DNA of 64,000 nucleotides from Pseudooceanicola antarcticus (GCF_900215355.1 NZ_OBEA01000007.1:124001-188000), one strand, 5' to 3'. Counted from the stretch's first letter, positions 46,658 through 55,187 are shown. Notes: a model not told the origin generated them from the sequence alone. Numbers and translations: made by a program.

Positions 46658-48054
46658 CAGGCCACTTCCTTCACAAGGCGGTCCGGCAGGTGCTTCGAGG
46701 TTGCGCGCACCATATCCGAGAACATCTGACGCGCCTCGTTGCCCCCCAGGGGTGCGACCAGCGGGTCGGTGCGGAAGAGGTCGAGGAGCCCGTCGTGGTG
46801 CCCCTCTGCCACCGCCTCGAGCAGGGCGCTCTGGCGCGCGGCGTGGTCATTGACGATGGGCGCCAGCCCCTCGGGCAGGCGACCCGCCATCATCGGCGTC
46901 ACGCCAAGGCCCGAGAACATCGCGTTGCTTTCCACGATGGCGCCCATGGGCAGGTTCTCGATCTGGCCGCGATTGGGCAGGTTGACGTTCGAGACATGAC
47001 TGCCGCCGCTCTTCAGCGCGATGATCTGATCCACCAGCGCCTCGTCCGAGCGTTTCGCGGACACCTGCCCCTCGCCTGCCAGCAGCGCCGCGCGGCGACG
47101 GCGCTTCTCGGCGTTGTCCTCGATGCGGAACTCCACCGGGGTCAGGCCGAAGTCCCAGTCCTGCGGCTGGGTCAGGTACTCGGCGGCGGGCAGGAACTCG
47201 ACCAGGTGGCGATCACCTGCGGCGGCGGGGATGCCGAACCGGCGGAAGAGGTCGAACTTCACCCGGCTGCGGTCGTCGTAATACTGCGCCCAGCGGTCCT
47301 CGGGGTCGGGCTCATGCGCGACCCAGCCGGCCTGGAATTCCTCGGCGAAGGCGCGGTAGGCGGGCAGCATGTCCTGCCCCGCCAGGGCGATGCGGTCGAC
47401 GAAGGTGAAATGGTTGATGCCAAGGACGTTCACCTCGACATCGCGGTGGGTATAGAGCGCCTCTCCGGCGCTGCGATTGCCCAGCCAGGCCACCTGCCTG
47501 CGCAGCTTGGTGACCTCGTGGCACTCGCCCCAGCACTTGATTCCGGGGAAGGCGCGGTAGAGCGCGCCGGTCAGCACCGACATCGGGTTGGTCAGGTTGC
47601 AGACATAGGCGTCGGGGGCGTGCTGGCCGATGGCGCGGCCGATCTCCATCATCATGGGGATCGAGCGCAGGGCCCGCACGAAGCCGCCCGGCCCCACCGT
47701 GTCGCCGACGGCCTGGGGCACGCCGTAGCGGCTGGGGATGTTGATATCCTCGGCCATGTCGCTGAACGAGCCCGGCAGGATCGAGACCACCACCACGTCG
47801 GCGCCGCGCAGCGCCTCTTCCATCGTGGCCGCCACCGAGTAGCGCGCCGGGGTCCCTTCCGAGACCTCGGCGAAGCGGGCGCCGAGGCGGGCGTTCTCTT
47901 CCGCCGCGGCGCGGTCGATGTCGTATAGGCGGACCTCGGCGGCGAGATGCTTGTCCGCTGCAAGGTCGGCCATCAGGCCAAGCGCCCAGTTGATCGAGCC
48001 ACCGCCGATATAGGCAATGGTCACGTCCAGATTCTTCAACCCGGTATTCGTCAT
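46657..48054 (-). CDS. GH4 family glycosidase, probable alpha-galacturonidase
   Basis: A 465-residue GH4 enzyme. The NAD-binding motif is IAYIGGGSINW (13-23). Catalytic and metal-binding segments include CNLTNPMS (Asn, Pro), GECHEV (Cys and His metal ligands) and LGINHF. GH4 enzymes need NAD+ and a divalent metal and act in the cytoplasm. The length and segments fit the LplD-like galacturonidase group rather than the alpha-glucosidase/melibiase groups, and the context is decisive. It would trim galacturonate from imported oligomers. It is the first gene of the GH4-transporter-hydrolase-udh unit. Confidence 0.88.
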   Translation of the reverse strand: MTNTGLKNLDVTIAYIGGGSINWALGLMADLAADKHLAAEVRLYDIDRAAAEENARLGARFAEVSEGTPARYSVAATMEEALRGADVVVVSILPGSFSDMAEDINIPSRYGVPQAVGDTVGPGGFVRALRSIPMMMEIGRAIGQHAPDAYVCNLTNPMSVLTGALYRAFPGIKCWGECHEVTKLRRQVAWLGNRSAGEALYTHRDVEVNVLGINHFTFVDRIALAGQDMLPAYRAFAEEFQAGWVAHEPDPEDRWAQYYDDRSRVKFDLFRRFGIPAAAGDRHLVEFLPAAEYLTQPQDWDFGLTPVEFRIEDNAEKRRRRAALLAGEGQVSAKRSDEALVDQIIALKSGGSHVSNVNLPNRGQIENLPMGAIVESNAMFSGLGVTPMMAGRLPEGLAPIVNDHAARQSALLEAVAEGHHDGLLDLFRTDPLVAPLGGNEARQMFSDMVRATSKHLPDRLVKEVA

Positions 48055-48113
48055 ATGTGCTAAGCTCCTGTCAGGACGCCTCCTGCGGCCCGACAGCCTC
48101 CCCTCCGAAAGTT

Positions 48114-48152
48114 GTCGGACTAGTTGTATGACATCCCTTCCGCTCGACGCAA
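48114..48152 (-). promoter_or_regulatory. GH4-unit promoter with tandem GntR operators, site 4
   Basis: GTCGGAC (48114-48120) and GTATGAC (48126-48132) are two GT-N3-AC elements 12 bases apart. On the minus strand TTGCGT (48152-48147) and TACAAC (48128-48123) are spaced by 18 bases and form a plausible promoter. The -10 sequence TACAAC is the same as at site 3, and the operators again cover it. Confidence 0.68.
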
Positions 48153-48385
48153 CTGATTTGTTTCCGCGGCGTAGACCGCAGCCGAAAACGTGCCTTTGTT
48201 CTGAAAATACGGGTTTCCCACGGCGATACCCGAGCAGGGAAATGCCGCGCCACGGGCAAAAGCCCAGGCGGATTTTCGGCAGTCACGCTCCGCACTTGGA
48301 GGTGATCGGCGGAATTTGTCTGACAGGATTCGACGCGCCTGGACGCGGGGGATGCAAGGTCATGAAGAAAAGCTGAGAAGAGCTC

Positions 48386-48414
48386 TTGCGCCCCGTCGCG
48401 GGTTTGACTAGAAC
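48386..48414 (+). promoter_or_regulatory. Promoter of tRNA-Glu copy 2
   Basis: TTGCGC (48386-48391) and TAGAAC (48409-48414) are separated by 17 bases, 18 bases before the tRNA. The arrangement mirrors copy 1 (TTGCGG-17-TAGAAA), although the surrounding sequence differs. Confidence 0.65.
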
Positions 48415-48423
48415 GCGCTTCAC

Positions 48424-48515
48424 CGCCAGCGTGGCCCGTTCGTCTATCGGTTAGGACGCCAGGTTTTCAACCTGGAAAGAGGGGTTCGATTCCCCTACGG
48501 GCTACCACTTTTCCC
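48424..48515 (+). repeat. 92-bp direct repeat containing tRNA-Glu, right copy
   Basis: Identical to 29245-29336 and in the same orientation. The repeats mark the two edges of the pectin/galacturonate island. Confidence 0.97.
48433..48507 (+). tRNA. tRNA-Glu (anticodon TTC), copy 2
   Basis: Identical base for base to copy 1, with full cloverleaf, TTC anticodon and encoded CCA. It is complete and has its own promoter, so it is a functional gene rather than a 3' attachment-site remnant. The only nearby hairpin is weak (CGCCC/GGGCG at 48536-48551). Confidence 0.98.
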
Positions 48516-48572
48516 ACAAGCTTTACCTGACATGCCGCCCTCTTTCGGGCGCTGCGCGCATACGTCGTGAGA

Positions 48573-48595
48573 CGGGCCCACCTGTCATGGGCCCG
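48573..48595 (-). terminator. Hairpin downstream of glk
   Basis: CGGGCCCA / TGGGCCCG form a perfect 8-bp stem with a 7-base loop, 46 bases past the glk stop and downstream of the opposing tRNA. No T-run on either side. Confidence 0.45.
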
Positions 48596-48640
48596 GCCGT
48601 CCCGTGGCCGTCTTGATTCGCGTTGTGCGGAGAGCCGCGC

Positions 48641-49534
48641 TCAGGCTGCGGCGCAGCCTGCCAGCGCGGCGGTATCGTCGAGGATGATCTTCACCGGCAC
48701 ATGGCTGGCGGTATCCAGCGCCAGCGGCCCGGCATAGACGGCACGGAAGGCCTCGGCCCCGCCGTTCAGCAGCACCGCGCGGGCCACGCCGCCGGCAAAG
48801 TGCAGCCCCTGCCCCGGCAGGAAGACCAGCAGCAGGTCCTGGGCGAGATGGGCCATCAGCCCGGCATAGAAGTTCACGTAGTCCGCCAGCTCTGCATCGC
48901 CCGAGCCCATGAGGCTCGCGGGCCGGTCATCGCGGCCGGTCGAGAGCTTCCACAGCTTCTCGAAGCCACGCCCCGAGAAGAGGTGCTCGACGGTGTCGAA
49001 ACCGTGCTCGTCCGTGCCGATGCGCTCTTCGATGGCCGCGCGGATGCGCCAGGCCAGCTGCACATGGCCCATCTCGGCCTTGGGCACCACGGGTCCGGTG
49101 GGGGTGATCACGACAGGAGAGACATTGAAGCCGGTGCCGATGCCCGCCACTAGGGCCTGGTTGCCGAAGGCGGGGATATCCGGGGTCACATGATCCAGCC
49201 CGCCCGCCGTCAGCGAGGGCACCGAATAGCCAAGCGCCTCGAGATCGTTGATCAGCCGGGCGGGGGCGCCGAAGAGCTGGGTCAGCTTGCCGATGTTGAA
49301 GGCCCAGTCGCGATTGGTCAGCCGGGCATGATCGCCGGTGACCGGGCCTGCGACGGCGACGCAGATGCGCTCCAGCGGGCCGGGGGTGGTGGCGGCCAGG
49401 TAGGCCTCTGCCGCGTCATAGAAGGTGGCGAAATCATCGTTGCGATAGGAACGGATCGTCTCGGGCTTGACTTGCAGCCCCTCGGCCAGGGCAAAGCGCA
49501 CATTGGTTCCGCCCACATCAGCAACCAGTTTCAT
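48641..49534 (-). CDS. glk: Glucokinase
   Basis: A 297-residue Glk-type glucokinase of the hexokinase/actin-fold superfamily. The phosphate-1 motif ADVGGTNVRFAL lies at residues 5-16, and VAVAGPV, AGIGTGFNV (phosphate-2) and the C-terminal LHFAGGVARA (adenosine motif) follow. It phosphorylates glucose in the cytoplasm. It is slightly shorter than the E. coli enzyme (321) but all motifs are present. It lies just outside the right tRNA copy and has no GntR-type operator, so it is probably not part of the pectin regulon. Confidence 0.92.
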   Translation of the reverse strand: MKLVADVGGTNVRFALAEGLQVKPETIRSYRNDDFATFYDAAEAYLAATTPGPLERICVAVAGPVTGDHARLTNRDWAFNIGKLTQLFGAPARLINDLEALGYSVPSLTAGGLDHVTPDIPAFGNQALVAGIGTGFNVSPVVITPTGPVVPKAEMGHVQLAWRIRAAIEERIGTDEHGFDTVEHLFSGRGFEKLWKLSTGRDDRPASLMGSGDAELADYVNFYAGLMAHLAQDLLLVFLPGQGLHFAGGVARAVLLNGGAEAFRAVYAGPLALDTASHVPVKIILDDTAALAGCAAA

Positions 49535-49873
49535 CTGTCCCTCGCCACAGAAGTTTCGTCGCCGGTTGCATAGCCATTGTTAGCGGTAAAACCAATGGAA
49601 AGAAGCCATCCGGGAGGGGTTTTTTGCCCAGGGGCGCAGGTGACGCCCGGCAGGCAGGCGACCGCCCCCGCAGGAAGCAGATCCATGCGCCTTGCCGGTC
49701 CGATGATCCCGGCCCGGTCGCGGGCCCGGGGAGGACCGGAGGTGGGCAGGCCACTGGCGGCGACCGGCAATCGGGTCGCGCTGTGGCACTTTCATCGCAG
49801 CCGCGCCGCCACCGGAAAATGAGTGATCTCAACGCGCTTTCGCCGCGTCGCGGCCCCTTCTGCCATATGACCT
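49535..49873. other. Intergenic region upstream of glk
   Basis: A 339-base stretch with no credible gene. A half-conserved dyad TGTTAGCGGTAAAA (49578-49591) lies 44 bases before glk and resembles LacI-family operators (central CG). The minus-strand neighbour lrp ends at 49874 without a visible intrinsic terminator. I see nothing else. Confidence 0.35.
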
Positions 49874-50323
49874 CTAGCCGCGTCCCGACAGCCTGGCGCG
49901 GGTGCTGCGCGGGGTGGCCAGCATCAGGTTCGTCTCGCTGCCGAGGATGCCGGGGATATCGCGGATGCGGCGCAGCACCTCGTCTAAATCGGTCAAAGTC
50001 GCGGTCCCCAGCTCTGCGATCAGGTCCCACTGGCCGTTGGTGGTGTGGATCTCCTGCACCTCTGGCAGGGCCGAGAGCCTGGCCACCACGCGCTCGGCGG
50101 TACGCCCCTGGACCTTGATCATCATCAAGCCGCGCACGGGCTGCGCCACCGCATCGGCGCGCAGGATCACCGTGTAGCCCAGGATCTCTCCGCTGGCCTC
50201 GAGCCGCTCCATCCGGTTGCGCAACGTCGCGCGCGAGACCGAAAGCGCCTGCGCCAGGTCCGAGATGCTGCGCCGGCCATTGTGCCGCAGCAGGGTGATG
50301 AGGTGCCGGTCCAGGTCGTCCAT
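49874..50323 (-). CDS. Lrp/AsnC-family transcriptional regulator
   Basis: A 149-residue regulator. The N-terminal helix-turn-helix reads LLRHNGRRSISDLAQALSVSRATLRNRM (about 10-37), and the C-terminal RAM effector domain reads VQEIHTTNGQWDLIAELG. It is divergent from arginase-ocd across 117 bases containing repeated TACCAT motifs, so by position it is the likely arginine/ornithine-responsive regulator of that operon and of itself. GGA lies near the ATG. Confidence 0.9.
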   Translation of the reverse strand: MDDLDRHLITLLRHNGRRSISDLAQALSVSRATLRNRMERLEASGEILGYTVILRADAVAQPVRGLMMIKVQGRTAERVVARLSALPEVQEIHTTNGQWDLIAELGTATLTDLDEVLRRIRDIPGILGSETNLMLATPRSTRARLSGRG

Positions 50324-50324
50324 C

Positions 50325-50381
50325 TACCATTCCGTCAATTTGATCTACCATATCGGTAGCAAGTTCTGGTCATTTTGCCAA
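50325..50381. promoter_or_regulatory. Repeated TACCAT motifs between the Lrp gene and arginase
   Basis: TACCAT occurs at 50325-50330, 50346-50351 and 50376-50381, spaced 21 and 30 bases start to start, close to two and three helical turns. The middle copy is part of the dyad CTACC-ATATC-GGTAG (50345-50359). The area is AT-richer than its surroundings. Repeats on one helical face suit an Lrp-type octamer. Confidence 0.45.
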
Positions 50382-50440
50382 TAATTACCATTCAAACCGC
50401 CATCTCCCTGCGGCCTAGTGGCCGGGAAGGAGATCACCAG

Positions 50441-51361
50441 ATGCAATTCAACCTGATTGGCGTGCCGCTGCAGGACGGTGCCGCGCAGCCGGGCTGCGAG
50501 ATGGGCCCCTCGGCCCTGCGCACCGCCGGGATCATCCCCGCGCTGGAACGGCTGGGGCACGAGGTACGCGACCGGGGCAACGTCACCCCCCGCCCGGCCC
50601 AGGTCGTCGACCACCCGAACGCCGCCCTGCGCGCCCTGCCCCAGGTCATCGGCTGGACAGAGGCCCTGGCCGAGGTGGCCTACCGCGAAAGCGGCACCGG
50701 CGTGCCGATCTTCATGGGCGGCGACCATGCGCTCTCGGCCGGGACCGTCAGCGGCGTGGCGCGGCGGGCGGCGGAAGAGGGCCAGCCGCTCTTCGTGCTC
50801 TGGCTCGACGCCCATACCGACTTCCACGACCCCGCCAGCACCGAAAGCGGCAACCTGCACGGCACGCCGGTGGCCTATTTCGCGGGCCGGCCGGGGTTCG
50901 AGTGCTTCCCGCCCCTGCCCCACCCGGTGCCGGAAGAGCGCATCTGCATGATGGGCATCCGTTCGGTCGACCCGGCAGAGCGGCGGGCGCTCAGCGGGTC
51001 AACGGTACAGATCCACGACATGCGCGAGATCGACGAGACCGGCGTGGCGCCCCTGCTGCGCGCCTTCCTTGCACGGGTGGCCCAGGCTGGCGGGCGGCTG
51101 CATGTGAGCCTGGACGTGGACTTCCTCGAGCCCGCCATCGCGCCCGCTGTCGGCACCACGGTGCCCGGCGGCGCCTCCTTCCGCGAGGCCCATCTGATCA
51201 TGGAGATGCTGCATGACTCGGGCCTTGTCACATCGCTCGACCTGGTCGAGCTGAACCCCTTCCTCGACGAGCGCGGGCGCACGGCGCACCTGCTGGTCGA
51301 CCTCACCGCCAGCCTGATGGGCGAGCGTATCATGGACCGCCGGACAAGGAGCTTCGCATGA
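50441..51361 (+). CDS. rocF: Arginase
   Basis: A 306-residue ureohydrolase, the usual arginase length. Manganese-binding motifs: GGDHALSAGT (about 93-102), LDAHTDFHDP (about 119-128) and SLDVDFLEPA (about 221-230); NLHGTPVAYF supplies substrate contacts typical of arginase rather than agmatinase. It hydrolyses arginine to ornithine and urea. The ATG at 50441 has AAGGAG eight bases upstream; an earlier in-frame start at 50375 lies in the control region. ocd overlaps its stop (ATGA). Confidence 0.94.
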   Translation: MQFNLIGVPLQDGAAQPGCEMGPSALRTAGIIPALERLGHEVRDRGNVTPRPAQVVDHPNAALRALPQVIGWTEALAEVAYRESGTGVPIFMGGDHALSAGTVSGVARRAAEEGQPLFVLWLDAHTDFHDPASTESGNLHGTPVAYFAGRPGFECFPPLPHPVPEERICMMGIRSVDPAERRALSGSTVQIHDMREIDETGVAPLLRAFLARVAQAGGRLHVSLDVDFLEPAIAPAVGTTVPGGASFREAHLIMEMLHDSGLVTSLDLVELNPFLDERGRTAHLLVDLTASLMGERIMDRRTRSFA

Positions 51362-52416
51362 CCTCTCAGACCCTCAACCTCGTGCCCTTCGTCGATGTCG
51401 ACAACATGATGCGGCTGGTCCACGCCGTGGGGATCGAGCGCTTCCTGCAGGAGCTTTCCGACTACGTGGCCGAGGATTTCCGCCGCTGGCAGCTCTTCGA
51501 CAAGACCCCCCGCGTGGCGGCGCATTCGCCCGATGGGGTGATCGAGCTGATGCCCACCTCCGACGGCACGCTCTACGGTTTCAAGTACGTCAACGGACAC
51601 CCCAAGAACACCAGGAGCGGCCGCCAGACGGTGACCGCCTTCGGCATGCTGTCGGATGTGGACACCGGCTATCCGCTGCTGCTGTCCGAGATGACCATCC
51701 TCACCGCCCTGCGCACCGCTGCGACCTCGGCGGTGGCGGCGAAGGCGCTGGCGCGGGAGGGCTCTCGCTGCATGGCGCTGATCGGCAATGGCGCGCAGAG
51801 CGAGTTCCAGGCCATGGCCTTCCGCGCCGTGCTGGGGGTCGACCGGCTGCGGCTTTACGACATCGACCCGGAGGCCACGGCGCGTTGCCGGTCCAACCTG
51901 GCGCGTTTCGGCTTCGAGATCACCGCCTGCGCCTCGGCGGAGGAGGCCGTGGAGGGGGCCGATATCATCACCACCGCCACGGCGGACAAGCTATATGCGA
52001 CGATCCTTTCCGACAACATGGTCGGCGCGGGCGTGCACATCAACGCGGTCGGCGGCGACTGCCCCGGCAAGACCGAGCTGCACCGCGATATCCTGCTGCG
52101 GTCCGAGATCTTCGTGGAATACCCGCCGCAGACCCGCATAGAGGGAGAGATCCAGCAGCTGGACGAGGATTATCCGGTGAAGGAGCTCTGGCAGGTGCTT
52201 TCGGGCCAGATACCGGGCCGCACCGATACGGCACAGGTGACGCTCTTCGACAGCGTGGGTTTTGCCACCGAGGATTTCTCGGCCCTGCGCTACGTGCGCG
52301 ATCAGCTTGCGGAGCACGCCTGCTACCAGGACCTCGACCTGCTGGCCGATCCCGACGAGCCGCGGGATCTTTTCGGCATGCTGATGCGCGCGGCCCCGGC
52401 GCGGCGCAGCGCCTGA
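51358..52416 (+). CDS. Ornithine cyclodeaminase
   Basis: A 352-residue member of the ornithine cyclodeaminase/mu-crystallin family. It has FVDVDNMMRL near the N-terminus, a substrate-binding region GFKYVNGHPKNTRSGRQTV, a Rossmann NAD site MALIGNGAQSEFQAMAF, and HINAVGGDCPGKTEL with the conserved Asp of OCD (as in the Pseudomonas enzyme). It converts ornithine to proline with loss of ammonia, completing arginine to proline with the upstream arginase. Confidence 0.94.
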   Translation: MTSQTLNLVPFVDVDNMMRLVHAVGIERFLQELSDYVAEDFRRWQLFDKTPRVAAHSPDGVIELMPTSDGTLYGFKYVNGHPKNTRSGRQTVTAFGMLSDVDTGYPLLLSEMTILTALRTAATSAVAAKALAREGSRCMALIGNGAQSEFQAMAFRAVLGVDRLRLYDIDPEATARCRSNLARFGFEITACASAEEAVEGADIITTATADKLYATILSDNMVGAGVHINAVGGDCPGKTELHRDILLRSEIFVEYPPQTRIEGEIQQLDEDYPVKELWQVLSGQIPGRTDTAQVTLFDSVGFATEDFSALRYVRDQLAEHACYQDLDLLADPDEPRDLFGMLMRAAPARRSA

Positions 52417-52464
52417 GATCGGGGGCGGGCCGCGTCCCGCTTGGCCCCATGTTGCGCAGGACCC

Positions 52465-52492
52465 GAGGCCTGGCCGCCAGTGGCCGGGCCTC
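52465..52492. terminator. Strong hairpin between convergent ocd and glycosyltransferase genes
   Basis: GAGGCCTGGCC (52465-52475) pairs with GGCCGGGCCTC (52482-52492) over 11 positions with a single T-G wobble and a 6-base loop. It lies midway in the 100-base gap and probably stops transcription from both sides. Confidence 0.55.
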
Positions 52493-52516
52493 AGGCCATG
52501 CGCGGGGCCTTGGGTG

Positions 52517-53293
52517 TCAGAACGACCAGAGCCCCAGCCGAAGGGTCAGTTTCCTCGCCACGGCACGCAGCCTGTTCGTCAGCAGGCGCTTGCGCTTGAG
52601 AAAGCCGTAGTTCCAGCGCTTTTCCCCGGCGGCCCGGCTGCTGCGCCCGGCCTCGATCGTGCTTTCGCTGTCCCCCGGGCGGACCAGTGGCGGCCAGACC
52701 GCAAGGCCCCGCCCCGAGCGCACCATCTCTTCGCGCAGGAAGAAGTCCACCGGCAGGCGCACGCGGGCGTGGGCCTCGATGAAGCGCCGGGCGCCGGCGC
52801 GGCTCCAGAGCAGGGCGCGGGTGGTCATCGGGAAGTAATGCGCCGCCACCAGCGCATGGCCCTCGCCGCAGGACCCGAGCCGGGTGAAGTACTTCAGCCG
52901 GTCCGGTCCGAGGTGGACAACGTCGCACCGCGAGGACGCGAGCTCCGGCCGGTCAAGCAGCGCCTCCAGCGCCTGCTTGAACTCCGGCCCCACGGTGATG
53001 TCATCCTCGAAGACCAGACCATGGGGTGCGCCGCTCAGCAGCACCTGCCGCGCGGCCTCCAGGTGGCTGAGATAACAGCCGAACTCTCCGGCCGACATGG
53101 GCCGCCCGAGCAGCCGCCGGCAGGCGACCTGATCGCAATGCGCATCCCTGTCGGGGTCAAGGAACCGACCGTCCGCCGCCGGCACGCGGGTAAAGCCGAT
53201 CCCGGCGCGCTCCAGCATCTCACCCGCCCGTTGCAGCCGCTCGGGGCAGCGGTCGAGGTTGATGAGGAAGACCGGGAGCGCGCGATCAACCAT
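52517..53293 (-). CDS. Glycosyltransferase family 25 (LPS-type) protein
   Basis: A 258-residue GT25-like enzyme. It begins MVDRALPVFLINLDRCPERL, the typical GT25 opening, and has GEFGCYLSHLEA and GLVFEDDITVGPEF with an EDD nucleotide-sugar/metal motif near residues 105-110. It probably adds a sugar in lipopolysaccharide or capsule synthesis. The start at 53293 overlaps the upstream glycosyltransferase stop by eight bases; a longer frame from 53491 overlaps that gene and reads as non-biological sequence. Confidence 0.85.
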   Translation of the reverse strand: MVDRALPVFLINLDRCPERLQRAGEMLERAGIGFTRVPAADGRFLDPDRDAHCDQVACRRLLGRPMSAGEFGCYLSHLEAARQVLLSGAPHGLVFEDDITVGPEFKQALEALLDRPELASSRCDVVHLGPDRLKYFTRLGSCGEGHALVAAHYFPMTTRALLWSRAGARRFIEAHARVRLPVDFFLREEMVRSGRGLAVWPPLVRPGDSESTIEAGRSSRAAGEKRWNYGFLKRKRLLTNRLRAVARKLTLRLGLWSF

Positions 53294-54083
53294 GCAGCAC
53301 ACCGTGCAGGTAGCTTCCCTTCGGCGGCATCCCGTCGTAGCGATCCAGCAGGTAGCGGCGCAGGCGGTTGTTCCACAGGTGCACGGCCATGGCACCCGCC
53401 GGCAGGTCCTCGTCCCGCAGCGCTCCGGGGTCGGCGAAACGGGCGTAGTCGTCGACCGCCACGGGGTAGAAGCTCTGTTCCGGCAGCGCATGGGCGATCT
53501 CGCCGCTCATGCGCAGGGCATGGGTCAGCCCGTTGGGCCCCAGCGACCCCCAGGGCCATCGGGCGATCCCGAGCCCGCCCGACAACAGATCCCGCAGACG
53601 GTATTTCAGCCTTCGCAGCCCGGTGACATGCGGCGGCACCCCGGTGCTCTGGGCGGTGAAACTTGCAAGGAAGTCCAGCGCGGGCGAGCCTTCGGGCAAC
53701 CCCAGAACGGCGTTGTTGACGATCTCGGGCCCTTGCCAGGCGAAGACATGCTTCGAGGTGAAAGCCAGCGGCCTGATGGCCACCACGTCGAGGTCGACCC
53801 AGAGGAAATCGGTCTTCTTCAAGAGCTGGTAGCGAAAGAGGTTGGCATGCAGCGCCGCGCTGCCGTTCCTGGCGTAGCGGGTGATCCGATCCGCAGGCAG
53901 GATGTCCTGCGCGTTGCGCCAGCTCACCCCTTCGGGCAGGTCCGGCAAGGGCGCATAGCTGAAGACGGTCATCCGGTGCCCGCTGCGCAGGAAGGAGGCC
54001 ATCGAGGCAAGCTCGATCGGTCCCAGGGGCGAGCCATCCCAGAAGCTGGCGACGGCGCGTGCGGAGGGGGCGGTCTCAGGCAA
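53286..54083 (-). CDS. Glycosyltransferase with DXD motif (capsular/GT32-like)
   Basis: A 265-residue enzyme with ASFWDGSPLGPIELASMASFLRSGH at the N-terminus and a clear DXD motif, FLWVDLDVVAIRPL, near the middle. This layout fits the alpha-1,3/1,4 galactosyltransferase-like or capsular polysaccharide group. No ATG suits: both likely starts are TTG, at 54083 (AAAGAG seven bases upstream) and at 54110. I chose 54083, which gives an 8-base overlap with the ATP-grasp gene. Acceptor and sugar are unknown. Confidence 0.75.
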   Translation of the reverse strand: MPETAPSARAVASFWDGSPLGPIELASMASFLRSGHRMTVFSYAPLPDLPEGVSWRNAQDILPADRITRYARNGSAALHANLFRYQLLKKTDFLWVDLDVVAIRPLAFTSKHVFAWQGPEIVNNAVLGLPEGSPALDFLASFTAQSTGVPPHVTGLRRLKYRLRDLLSGGLGIARWPWGSLGPNGLTHALRMSGEIAHALPEQSFYPVAVDDYARFADPGALRDEDLPAGAMAVHLWNNRLRRYLLDRYDGMPPKGSYLHGVLHG

Positions 54084-54981
54084 GGCGCTGCTCTTTCTGG
54101 GGAGCGGCAACGTCCTCGCCCCCGAAAACCAGCTCCGAGACCATTTCCTCGGCCCCTTCGGGATAGAAGATCCGGTCGGCGGAGCCCGGACAATGGGTCA
54201 GCTCGCCGATACGGAACTCGTTGCCGCTGACATACATGTCGACGCGGACGAAGTCGAAATGGGCCCCCAGCTTCTCGGCGGCGGCGACCATCTCGTCGAG
54301 GCAGGCGGGCCGCGGGTATGGCCCGGTCGCCTCAGGCTTGCCGAAGGAAACTTTCAGCTCCTGCCACTGGCGCGTATAGACCCTGCGGGTGTGCTGGCGG
54401 TGGCGGTCGAAGTCCACGTGCACGACGCCGACCCTGCCCTTGTAGACGTAGAACTTCACATCATCGGCAAAGCGGGAGCCGAAGACGAAGGGTTCGACGA
54501 TGATCTTCGGCGTCAGGCCCAGGTAGTTCCGTTCGCGGGTGACCTTGTGGTGTGTGCTGCGCAGCCACCGCTTCAGCCGCTTGCGGTCGATCTGCCCGTC
54601 CTCGGTGCAGAGCACCGCGCCCGAATGGGCCGTGCCCTTGACGAAACAGGCCTGCGGAAAGCTGTAGGCGTCGATCTCCTCGGCGCTGCGCAGCACCGCC
54701 AGCGTGGGCACCAAGTGGCGCTTGCCAACCACGGAGCCGATGAAATCCTTCACCAGTTCCTTGTCCGTCATCGTGCGGATGAAGGCGTCGTCCAGGTAGC
54801 CATCCCACTTCACGAAGAAGAGCCGGTCATTGTAGAGCCCGCCTCGCTTGGGGAAGCGGCCATGGAAGGAGACGAAGCGCGCCAGGGCGTAAAGCCGGTC
54901 GGTCTGCACACTGCTCGGCAACCGCTTGGTGAGCTTCTTGAAGAACAACGCAACCACGGCAAGAAATTTGCTTCGGGACAA
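54076..54981 (-). CDS. TupA-like ATP-grasp protein, surface polysaccharide modification
   Basis: A 301-residue protein that reads as a TupA-like (teichuronopeptide) ATP-grasp enzyme. It has SFPQACFVKGTAHSGAVLC (ATP-grasp Lys strand), KIIVEPFVFG, DVKFYVYKGRVGVVHVDFDRH and a C-terminal NEFRIGELTHCPGSADRIFYP containing the metal-binding acidic/Asn residues. Such enzymes ligate amino acids to glycans. The start is TTG at 54981 with a strong AGGAGG site. It is the first gene of the three-gene glycan unit, with a promoter-like pair at 55023-55050. Confidence 0.82.
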   Translation of the reverse strand: MSRSKFLAVVALFFKKLTKRLPSSVQTDRLYALARFVSFHGRFPKRGGLYNDRLFFVKWDGYLDDAFIRTMTDKELVKDFIGSVVGKRHLVPTLAVLRSAEEIDAYSFPQACFVKGTAHSGAVLCTEDGQIDRKRLKRWLRSTHHKVTRERNYLGLTPKIIVEPFVFGSRFADDVKFYVYKGRVGVVHVDFDRHRQHTRRVYTRQWQELKVSFGKPEATGPYPRPACLDEMVAAAEKLGAHFDFVRVDMYVSGNEFRIGELTHCPGSADRIFYPEGAEEMVSELVFGGEDVAAPQKEQRLA

Positions 54982-55022
54982 GGCTCCGAACCTCCTGACC
55001 TATGGGTAAGTTAAGTCCCGAT

Positions 55023-55050
55023 TAATTATCATGACTTGAATGATCGGCAA
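55023..55050 (-). promoter_or_regulatory. Possible promoter of the glycan unit
   Basis: On the minus strand TTGCCG (55050-55045) and TAATTA (55028-55023) are separated by 16 bases in a locally AT-rich patch, 42 bases upstream of the TTG start. The remaining bases up to the AraC stop at 55188 hold nothing else I can identify. Confidence 0.4.
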
Positions 55051-55187
55051 ACGGAATGACCCGAAATTCAGCGCCCTGCCACAAATTGACACCCTGGATC
55101 GAAGCGTCGGGACAGCCCGCGCTCTGGCGCTGATCGAAGAGGAAAGCCGGCCTGTCCGGGGCCATGCCGGGCGTGCAGCGGTTCGGG

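Larger units (their letters stand above)
48055..48423. other. Non-coding leader region upstream of the GH4 unit
   Basis: No credible gene was found. A 119-codon open frame (48017-48376, plus) lacks any recognisable domain and overlaps the GH4 start and its promoter, so I did not call it. The stretch looks less GC-rich than its neighbours. It contains promoter/operator site 4 and, at its right end, the promoter of tRNA-Glu copy 2. The bases between about 48155 and 48380 hold nothing I could identify. Confidence 0.5.

Noticed and set aside
48017-48376. A 119-codon plus-strand frame upstream of tRNA-Glu copy 2
   Set aside because: It overlaps the GH4 start and its promoter/operator, has no recognisable domain and no convincing ribosome site.
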